This document shows, in pieces, positions 6,612-12,016 of a stretch of DNA of 12,016 nucleotides (positions are counted from its first letter, which is position 1; every line of letters starts with the position of its first letter). The position numbers were made by a program, and so were the translations under genes. The DNA comes from an uncultured Lachnospiraceae bacterium (GTDB lineage Bacteria > Bacillota > Clostridia > Lachnospirales > Lachnospiraceae). The stretch spans positions 1 through 12,016 of the forward strand of contig CACXGR010000119.1 in NCBI GenBank assembly GCA_902767235.1. Reading direction: 5' to 3'. The notes below the pieces were generated by a model. It saw only the letters and a list, made by a program, of their open reading frames with translations. It was not told the DNA's origin and did not search any database.

Positions 6612-7655
6612 TTATTTTTCCTCTGCTTTCGCTCTCTTTTCGATCAGTGCCGGATCCACCTGCGCCAGGAATCTGTCCACTTTCTTCCAGTATCCCTCCG
6701 GATCCACGACCACGCTCTTGACGTGCTCCGCACCCGGCACCAGCATGCTCATCTTCTCGCAGGAAGCGGCTTCGAAGAGCTTGTCCATCATCCAGCTGGG
6801 GATAAAACTGTCCGCTGCGCCGTGGATGAAAAGTGTGGGCGTCTTCGAACGGCGTACCGCGTCAATGGGGGAAGCCTTGGACAGGTCATACCCCGCCCTG
6901 AAAAGCGCCACCGCCCGCAGCGCAGGCATGATGACATCCGCGGATACCGGCGGTCTGTCTGCCAGATTGTTGTATACCTGGGTGAACTCCTCAATGGCCG
7001 TACTGTAACCCGCGTCCTCCACGCAGGCTTTGACGTTGGAGGGGAGCGGTTCCCCGGTCGTCATCATGACGGTGGCCGCGCCCATGGAGATCCCGTGCAG
7101 GATAATGGACGCCTGCGGGTCCCTTCTGATGATCCTGTCGATCCAAATGATCATGTCCAGCCTGTCATGATAGCCATATCCCACATATGTGCCTTCGCTC
7201 CTGCCGTGTCCCCGCAGGTCAGGCAGAAGGACGTTCATACCGTACCGGTCCCGGTAGACCCTGGCGTACTGTCCGACGCTCTCGGAAGTGTCGGAATACC
7301 CGTGCACACAGATCGCATATCTGTGATCCCCGTCCTCGACCGGCGAGGGGATGAAATTGGCGTGGATGCGAAGACTGTCGTCCGACATCTCAAACCAATC
7401 CTCCCTCGCAGGGTGTGTGTTCATCCAGATCCTGCCCTCCGTGTAAAGCCGCTCATCCTCCTTGTCATCGTTTTCCGAATTATGCTTCACAGGCTTCATG
7501 GAGAAATCATAGAAATAATTAGCAGCGCCGATCAGCGCGCCGGTGCCGACGCACAATCCGGTCTCCGCGAAAAATTTCAGTGTCTTCATCCTTTTGTCCT
7601 TTCTCTTCTTTTTCTTGCTCTCTATTTCTGACAGTTCCCTGCCTTTTCTTTCCAT
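6612..7655 (-). CDS. membrane-anchored alpha/beta hydrolase (YqkD-like)
   Basis: The 347-residue protein has the full alpha/beta-hydrolase catalytic set: HGYSD (118-122) at the oxyanion position, nucleophile elbow GISMG with S190, acid D282 in HGAADSF, and H311 in PGAEH. The order and spacing resemble the Bacillus YqkD group of serine hydrolases; the substrate is unknown. Residues about 27-48 form a single hydrophobic helix after a Lys/Arg-rich start, which predicts an N-in signal anchor with the catalytic domain outside the membrane. Two starts are plausible. The ATG at 7653-7655 has GTGAGGA nine bases upstream, within the short gap after the preceding gene. The ATG at 7587-7589 (325 residues, beginning MKTLKFF) has GAAAGG about eight bases upstream and gives a more typical signal anchor. 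The gene begins 17 bases after the sensor-like gene and is probably co-transcribed with it. Confidence 0.9.
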   Translation of the reverse strand: MERKGRELSEIESKKKKRKDKRMKTLKFFAETGLCVGTGALIGAANYFYDFSMKPVKHNSENDDKEDERLYTEGRIWMNTHPAREDWFEMSDDSLRIHANFIPSPVEDGDHRYAICVHGYSDTSESVGQYARVYRDRYGMNVLLPDLRGHGRSEGTYVGYGYHDRLDMIIWIDRIIRRDPQASIILHGISMGAATVMMTTGEPLPSNVKACVEDAGYSTAIEEFTQVYNNLADRPPVSADVIMPALRAVALFRAGYDLSKASPIDAVRRSKTPTLFIHGAADSFIPSWMMDKLFEAASCEKMSMLVPGAEHVKSVVVDPEGYWKKVDRFLAQVDPALIEKRAKAEEK

Positions 7656-7672
7656 TCAATCCGTCCTCACCC

Positions 7673-10156
7673 TCAGGTCTGCGGCAGCTTCATGCACACG
7701 GTGACCGTGATCTCCGTTCCTTCACCCCTGCGGCTCCGGACTCTGACATTTCCGCCCATGGCGCTGATGATCTCCCTTGCAATATATAGTCCTGCGCGGA
7801 GCGGGTCATCCTTCTCGCTCTTATTCTCGAACATGCCCTGCATGAGCTCATTGGCGATGCTGCTCTCGTTGTCCCGGATCGTAAAGTACAAAAAGACTCT
7901 GTTTCCGGAAGCTCTGTCAGCCCGGCAGCCCAGATTGATCACGCTGTTGGTGGGCATCTGTTCCGCGACGCTCTCAAGAAGGCTGACCAGCGCTCTCTGC
8001 AGCTTCGCCTTGTCGCCCACTGCCTTCTCCGGTACCGAGATGCTCTTCTTGAGTTCCAGCCGGATCTTTTTGCCGGCGCAGACAGGCTGCTGAAGGACCA
8101 TGATGTTCTCCAGGCACTCGTCGATGGAGAAGATCTCCTCTTTAATGACGTCGTCACTGGACGCCGCCATCTCCACCAGGTCGTCCATAACGGTATTTCT
8201 GCGGACAGGCGTCTCTTCCCGGCGTTCAGGGCGGACAGGCGTCTTGGTCCTGCGCCCGAGACTGTCATCCGTGAGCGGCCTCATGTCCCTGAGCGGTTTC
8301 ACGGTGCTCTCCGGCATCTCCTCCTCGTCGTAGAAAAGATCGTCGTCCGGCTCATCGGGGATCCCGCTTGTGTCGAACCAGCTGCCGGCCGAAGTATGTG
8401 CGCCGGACCCGGCTCTCGCCGCAGCCTGCATATCGATCATCTTCTGCAGGCGCTCCACGTTCCTGGCCTGCTCTTTCTCCCGCAGCTCGCCGGCACGTCT
8501 TTGTTTCTCCAGCTGCTCTTCGGACTGGCGAAGCGCATCCATCGCGTTTTTCAGCTCTTGTGTGAGCCTGTCCATCTCCGCCTGTTTGTCCGCCAGCTGC
8601 TTGTCGCATTCTCCCCGCATGAGGTCCAAAGACCGCTGCAGCTTCATCATCTCCGCCTCGTGGGCTTTCCGGTAATTCTCCAGCTGCTTCTCTATGATCT
8701 TTTCCTTGTCGGAGTAGGATCGTATGAGTTCCTGTTCCTTCTCCTCATACTGTTTGCGGAGCTCATTCTCCTTGTCATCGGCGGACCCCTTCTGGGATTC
8801 CAGCACCTGGTTCATCTTCACCCGGAAGGACTCGATCTGCTCCTGGGTCCTGGCCTGGGCCTCTTCGATCTCCTTGCGTACCGTGGTCTGGGCTTCTTCC
8901 ACCTGCTGCCTCGCCTTTTCCCGCTCCTGCAGGATCTCTGCTTTGGCTCTCTCCTGCTGCATGCGCGATGCGTTCTCCGCCTTGGCGATCTGCTGGTCCA
9001 CCGCCTTGCGCTCTTCATCCTTGTCCACATAGAAGAGCATCCGAAGGCGATTTCCGTTGTGGTCCGCGCTGTTGATCAGATAGACGTCCGTCCAGCGCCT
9101 GGTGCCGTCCTGCTGCTGCATCTCAAACATGCCGACGTAAGGATCTTCCGAGAGCATCTCCAAATGCTTCTCGATCAACCTCTTTCTGGTGATGCTGGTC
9201 ATCTCCAGCCGGTAAAAAGGATCCTTCGCGACCTCCTCCGCAAATCCGGCCATGCTCAGCCCGAACTGCTCGGGGAACTGCCTGCTGACATACACCGGTT
9301 TCCATTCTCCCGGCTCTCCGGTCAGGACACAGAGGCTGCCCGGTATTTTGGCCAAAATATCGGTCGCCGCCGCGATCCTCTCCCGCATCTGCTCGTGGAC
9401 CATATTGAAGGCGGTCGTCTCCTGGAAGACGCAGTAATACACCGTGTTGTCGCCCTCCTGGTAAGCCGGCGCGCCGATCATGCGGTACTGGAAACGGTTG
9501 CCGTCTTTTCTGAAGAAGGTCATACTGACGGCAAGATGACCGCTCGTCCCCTGGATCTCCCGGAGTTTGGCCTGGATCTTCTCCCGGTCCTCCTCGGAGA
9601 CCATGAAGAAAGTGTCCTTCTCTATCTGTCTTTGGAATACATCCTCCTTATAGCGGAGTTTCTTCCAGAAATACTCATTATAAAAAAGCGTCTTGAGACC
9701 TTCGTTCTTCATATAGGCAAAGATCAGCACACCGCAGGGAAGGTTCTCGGTGAACTCCCTGACCTGCTCCATTCCCGCCTGTCCGTTCTTTTCGGACATG
9801 TGTATGAATGAGATCTCAAAGTGCTGCCCGCGCTTACAGATCGCCATGCTGCAGCGAAGATAGACGGCTTTCTCCTCCTCCTTGGATACAAGATTGATCT
9901 CATATGCCACCGTCGAAATATCCGCGGCGCTCGGTGAGCTCTTGATAGAAACAATGTCCACGTAGTACCGCGCCGGTTTCGCTGTCATCTCCTGTTCCAG
10001 GAAATCCCGGATCTCCTTGGCTGTGCGGAAATGATACATCTGCTTGGGCGTGATCCAGACGACGTCATAAGCCATGTCTTCCAGGCACAGGTCCGGATCT
10101 CTCACGCTGAAATAGCTGTTTAAAAAACTTTTTCCAAAATCTATAGGTGTCTGCAT
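7673..10156 (-). CDS. PAS/coiled-coil sensor protein with degenerate histidine-kinase ATPase domain
   Basis: This 827-residue protein has no membrane helix, so it is probably cytoplasmic. Domains as read: an NTF2/SnoaL-like fold (about 6-125, with FLNSYFSVRD and DVVWIT); a PAS-like domain (about 133-250); a second PAS-like domain (about 265-380, ending LRMLFYVDKDEERKAVDQQ); a long Glu/Lys/Gln-rich coiled coil (about 385-578); a disordered acidic then Arg/Pro-rich linker (about 580-655); and a C-terminal HATPase_c-like domain (about 675-827). Around SIDECLENI (677-685) the sequence resembles what follows the H-box in hybrid sensor kinases, but no H-box histidine is present before it. The N-box asparagines are replaced (S725, S729), the G1 glycines are lost (DNESSI, 762-767), and only G789 remains of the G2 glycines. 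It is most likely a signalling pseudokinase or scaffold. The hydrolase gene follows 17 bases downstream; rlmH is divergent. Confidence 0.88.
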   Translation of the reverse strand: MQTPIDFGKSFLNSYFSVRDPDLCLEDMAYDVVWITPKQMYHFRTAKEIRDFLEQEMTAKPARYYVDIVSIKSSPSAADISTVAYEINLVSKEEEKAVYLRCSMAICKRGQHFEISFIHMSEKNGQAGMEQVREFTENLPCGVLIFAYMKNEGLKTLFYNEYFWKKLRYKEDVFQRQIEKDTFFMVSEEDREKIQAKLREIQGTSGHLAVSMTFFRKDGNRFQYRMIGAPAYQEGDNTVYYCVFQETTAFNMVHEQMRERIAAATDILAKIPGSLCVLTGEPGEWKPVYVSRQFPEQFGLSMAGFAEEVAKDPFYRLEMTSITRKRLIEKHLEMLSEDPYVGMFEMQQQDGTRRWTDVYLINSADHNGNRLRMLFYVDKDEERKAVDQQIAKAENASRMQQERAKAEILQEREKARQQVEEAQTTVRKEIEEAQARTQEQIESFRVKMNQVLESQKGSADDKENELRKQYEEKEQELIRSYSDKEKIIEKQLENYRKAHEAEMMKLQRSLDLMRGECDKQLADKQAEMDRLTQELKNAMDALRQSEEQLEKQRRAGELREKEQARNVERLQKMIDMQAAARAGSGAHTSAGSWFDTSGIPDEPDDDLFYDEEEMPESTVKPLRDMRPLTDDSLGRRTKTPVRPERREETPVRRNTVMDDLVEMAASSDDVIKEEIFSIDECLENIMVLQQPVCAGKKIRLELKKSISVPEKAVGDKAKLQRALVSLLESVAEQMPTNSVINLGCRADRASGNRVFLYFTIRDNESSIANELMQGMFENKSEKDDPLRAGLYIAREIISAMGGNVRVRSRRGEGTEITVTVCMKLPQT

Positions 10157-10162
10157 ATCCCC

Positions 10163-10193
10163 ATTATAACAAACAAGAACAGCTTCGGTACAA
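10163..10193 (-). promoter_or_regulatory. predicted extended -10 promoter abutting the sensor gene start
   Basis: On the minus strand TGTTATAAT is a perfect extended -10 (TATAAT at 10163-10168, TG at 10170-10171), with TTGTAC (10188-10193) 19 bases further upstream as a weak -35. The -10 ends only six bases before the ATG at 10154-10156, so transcription from it would begin at or next to the start codon. The only ribosome-binding-like sequence, GGGG, lies two bases from the ATG, too close to be usual. The frame upstream shows no ATG or GTG alternative. Confidence 0.5.
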
Positions 10194-10232
10194 ATCTGAC
10201 AGAAAAAAGTGGGGCAAAATACCGCTCAGCGG

Positions 10233-10262
10233 TTGACGAATTCCAAGTTGGAGTACACAATA
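10233..10262 (+). promoter_or_regulatory. predicted promoter of rlmH
   Basis: TTGACG (10233-10238, five of six) with a 17-base spacer to CACAAT (10256-10261, four of six). A second option is TTGGAG (10248-10253) with GATAAT (10273-10278), spacer 19. The first -35 box touches a small perfect hairpin, ACCGC (10221-10225) with GCGGT (10229-10233). The leader would be about 65 bases. The rest of the 177-base gap between the divergent genes shows nothing further that I recognise. Confidence 0.45.
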
Positions 10263-10333
10263 CCTAAAGTCAGATAATTATGGCAAACCTTGCAAAGGCC
10301 CAATAAACGGCTGATCTGTCGGAAAGGATACAT

Positions 10334-10807
10334 ATGATCCGCATCATCTGCATCGGCAAAATGAAAGACAAAGCCCTCCACATGCTGGAGGAGGAGTACA
10401 TAAAGCGGCTGAAGGCTTTTGCCAGGACGGAAGTGATCGAAGTGCGCGACGAGCCCAATGATCTGGCCGCCCGCGAAAAGGAGGCCGCCCTTGCCAAGGA
10501 AAAGGAAGGCGAACGCGCGCTTTCCCAGATCCGGGACGGGGACTTCGTCATCCTTCTGGACCTTCACGGCGCCCACTGGGACAGCGAGACCTTCGCGCGA
10601 AAGCTCGGGGAGTGGCAGATGCAGTCCTCGAGTCTTGTCTTCGTCATTGCAGGGTCCCTGGGGCCCTCGCCTGCGCTGACTGCCCGCGCCAACGTCCGCT
10701 GGAAACTCTCCGACCTGACTTTTACGCATCTCATGACCAGAGTGCTCGTACTGGAACAGATCTATCGGGGATTTATGATCCTGAACGGCAGAAAATACCA
10801 CAAATAA
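10334..10807 (+). CDS. rlmH: 23S rRNA (pseudouridine-1915-N3)-methyltransferase RlmH
   Basis: RlmH is a small SPOUT-class enzyme that uses S-adenosylmethionine to methylate pseudouridine 1915 in helix 69 of 23S rRNA on assembled ribosomes. The 157-residue length is typical. Visible family marks are MIRIICIGKMK at the N-terminus, LLDLHG (74-79), the cofactor-binding knot FVIAGSLG (103-110), HLMTRVLVLEQIYR (132-145) and the C-terminal YHK (155-157). Two positions differ from the common pattern: Ala replaces the first Gly of the usual VIGGS, and Leu replaces Gln after H132. Neither obviously abolishes function. The start is supported by GGAAAGGA (10321-10328), five bases from the ATG. The AEC transporter gene follows 26 bases downstream, probably on the same transcript. 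Confidence 0.96.
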   Translation: MIRIICIGKMKDKALHMLEEEYIKRLKAFARTEVIEVRDEPNDLAAREKEAALAKEKEGERALSQIRDGDFVILLDLHGAHWDSETFARKLGEWQMQSSSLVFVIAGSLGPSPALTARANVRWKLSDLTFTHLMTRVLVLEQIYRGFMILNGRKYHK

Positions 10808-10820
10808 AGCTTCTGATACA

Positions 10821-10829
10821 GAAAGGCGG
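10821..10829 (+). promoter_or_regulatory. ribosome binding site deciding the transporter start
   Basis: GAAAGGCGG lies four bases before the ATG at 10834-10836. The frame is open upstream to 10612, inside rlmH, but that part is the out-of-frame shadow of rlmH and gives no AEC homology, so 10834 is the start. Confidence 0.75.
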
Positions 10830-10833
10830 CAAA

Positions 10834-11772
10834 ATGGAATTCAGTCTCATCCTTCTGAACAAACTCATCTCTATGATGATCATGGCCCTGGTCGGCTATG
10901 TCCTTGTCAAGCTCAATGTGCTGAAGCAGGAGGACAGCCGGGTCATTTCCGTTCTCCTGATCTGGGTGCTGCAGCCCTGCCTGATCCTGCGCGCCTTTCA
11001 GATCGAGCTTACCCCCGACCGCACGCAGGGATTTCTTTTCGCGACCATCGCCTCGACGCTCTCCATGCTCCTGTGTATTGCGTTTGCAAAATTGATGGAG
11101 CGCCCTCTCGGTCTGGATGAAGTGGATCGCCCTTCTCTGACCTATGCCAACGTGGGTAATCTGATCCTTCCCCTGATCTCCATGTCTTTGGGGGATGAGA
11201 TGGTCTTCTACGGAAGCGCCTTCCAGATTCCCTTTAACCTCCTGATCTGGACCCACTGCTATTCCCTGCTCACGGGCGGCAAACATCTCAAGCTGAAAAA
11301 GATGCTCACGAACCCTCCTCTCATCGCGCTCTGCGCCGGTCTCCTGCTTCTGGCCGCACAGATCCGCATCCCTGCCGTCATCGACGATGCGGCCAAAGGC
11401 TTCCACGACATGGTCGCGGCCTCTTCCATGATGCTGGTCGGAATGATCATCGCCGGAAAGGATCTTAAGAGCGTATTCACTTACAAGAGAGCTTACCTGA
11501 TCTCCTTCCTGCGGCTGATCGTCCTGCCTGTTCTCTGCATGCTGCTTCTGTATGCCAGCGGCTATGTGCAGCGCAATCCCGACATGAGACCTGTCGCCCT
11601 GATCGTCGTGATCGGCGCCAGTGCTCCGACCGCGACCACCATCGTCCAGATGTGTGTGCTGGGCGGCAAGGATGCCATGAAGGCCAGTATCTACAATGTC
11701 ATGTCCACGATCCTGTGCGTCGTCACCATTCCGCTCATGATCCTTCTCTTCCAGATACTGTTCCCGGCCTGA
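10834..11772 (+). CDS. AEC-family transporter (auxin efflux carrier-like permease)
   Basis: The 312-residue protein is almost entirely hydrophobic, with about ten membrane helices arranged as two halves, the normal size and topology for the AEC family of secondary transporters. Bacterial members export or import small organic acids such as malate or malonate; the substrate here is unknown. Family marks are TYANVGNLILPL (103-114) in the first half, and AGKD (207-210) and ASAPTATTIVQMC (262-274) in the second. These resemble the broken-helix substrate and ion sites of the bile-acid/auxin carrier fold. The gene sits 26 bases after rlmH, has its own ribosome binding site, and ends 20 bases before a strong hairpin. 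The link to rlmH looks like shared transcription rather than a shared pathway. Confidence 0.94.
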   Translation: MEFSLILLNKLISMMIMALVGYVLVKLNVLKQEDSRVISVLLIWVLQPCLILRAFQIELTPDRTQGFLFATIASTLSMLLCIAFAKLMERPLGLDEVDRPSLTYANVGNLILPLISMSLGDEMVFYGSAFQIPFNLLIWTHCYSLLTGGKHLKLKKMLTNPPLIALCAGLLLLAAQIRIPAVIDDAAKGFHDMVAASSMMLVGMIIAGKDLKSVFTYKRAYLISFLRLIVLPVLCMLLLYASGYVQRNPDMRPVALIVVIGASAPTATTIVQMCVLGGKDAMKASIYNVMSTILCVVTIPLMILLFQILFPA

Positions 11773-11792
11773 AAAGATCATATACAAATGGG

Positions 11793-11848
11793 AAAGAGCC
11801 CTTCGGAATGGATGCCGGTGATCCGGTACCGATTCCGAAGGGCTCTTT
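11793..11848 (+). terminator. long hairpin terminator after the transporter gene
   Basis: A perfect 17-base-pair stem (11793-11809 with 11832-11848) begins with AAAGAGCCC and ends with GGGCTCTTT. The 22-base loop can pair further through CCGG (11815-11818) with CCGG (11823-11826). The T-tract is only TTT followed by AG, so it is either a terminator using A-U pairs at its base or a weak one. It is nearly symmetric and could act on both strands. Confidence 0.7.
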
Positions 11849-11913
11849 AGGGGGGAAAATGATAAACAATACGTTCGGCAGGGAGAAACTTGATTGAGGG
11901 GGAGTACATTTCT

Positions 11914-11942
11914 TTGTCCCCTGTCGATGATGTAATGATACT
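11914..11942 (+). promoter_or_regulatory. predicted promoter for a gene beyond the window
   Basis: TTGTCC (11914-11919, four of six), an optimal 17-base spacer, and GATACT (11937-11942, four of six). No convincing coding region starts before the window ends at 12016, and the next 70 bases would be untranslated leader or operator sequence. Confidence 0.4.
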
Positions 11943-11970
11943 GGGAAAATATGTTCAATTCGGGGCTATC

Positions 11971-11988
11971 TTGTGAACAAATTGTGAA
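11971..11988 (+). repeat. tandem TTGTGAA heptamers, 11-base period
   Basis: Two identical heptamers, TTGTGAA at 11971-11977 and 11982-11988, are separated by CAAA, so they repeat about once per helical turn. They lie roughly 30-45 bases after the predicted -10 at 11937-11942, where a repressor could act. The repeat is seen directly; an operator role is inference. Confidence 0.45.
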
Positions 11989-12016
11989 ATCAGCTCTTTT
12001 TCTCCGGTCTGTTGAC

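Noticed and set aside
8396..9811. A 471-codon open frame on the plus strand opposite the sensor gene.
   Set aside because: It mirrors the coiled-coil and PAS coding sequence, with no ribosome binding site or domain; the minus-strand product has clear domains.
10762..11958. A 398-codon open frame on the minus strand opposite the transporter gene.
   Set aside because: It is Asp/His/Gln-rich, as expected for the complement of hydrophobic codons, and it crosses the terminator hairpin.
11890..11976. A 28-codon frame starting at TTG (LIEGEYISLSPVDD...).
   Set aside because: It contains the predicted promoter, uses a rare start codon with only a weak GGGAG ahead of it, and shows no recognisable similarity.
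11971..11988. A Rex (NADH-sensing repressor) site, whose half-site resembles TTGTGAA.
   Set aside because: Rex sites are inverted repeats ending in TTnACAA; here the second copy is in the same orientation, so only part of the right half matches.

Overview
The window looks like chromosomal core DNA of a Gram-positive anaerobe of the class Clostridia, probably a fairly GC-rich member of the Lachnospiraceae. The basis is the gene content and order (ftsH directly followed by uvrC), the FtsH subtype (segment TSGAVGSDLANMINEAA), the short Mrp without an FSCA domain, the RlmH and AEC types, and AT-rich promoters in otherwise GC-rich DNA. This placement is inference from recognised sequence families; no search was run. 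No rRNA, tRNA, CRISPR array, insertion sequence, phage gene or recognisable defence cassette is present.

Layout. (1) 48-4157, minus strand: ftsH then uvrC, with no gap between them, probably one transcript from a promoter near 4252-4278. It would cover membrane-protein quality control and nucleotide excision repair. (2) 4364-5235, minus strand: mrp, an Fe-S carrier P-loop ATPase, with a strong ribosome binding site and its own terminator. (3) 5260-6602, plus strand: a gene divergent from mrp for a NYN-domain (PIN-like) protein with one clear and one possible LOTUS/winged-helix domain. It ends at a hairpin terminator shared with the convergent next gene. (4) 6612-10156, minus strand: a two-gene unit. 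The first gene encodes an 827-residue cytoplasmic sensor (NTF2-like, two PAS-like domains, long coiled coil, degenerate histidine-kinase ATPase domain). The second encodes a membrane-anchored alpha/beta hydrolase. (5) 10233-11848, plus strand: rlmH (23S rRNA methyltransferase) and an AEC-family transporter gene 26 bases downstream, closed by a long hairpin. (6) 11849-12016: no convincing gene, but a promoter-like signal and a tandem heptamer, apparently the upstream region of a gene beyond the window.

Most of the window is conserved housekeeping, and I see no wholly new multi-gene system. The least ordinary parts are the 827-residue protein, which keeps the fold signature of a histidine kinase but lacks the phospho-accepting histidine and most ATP-binding residues; its predicted promoter, whose -10 box lies six bases from the start codon; the NYN-LOTUS protein; and the promoter-like spacing shared by two separate intergenic regions.
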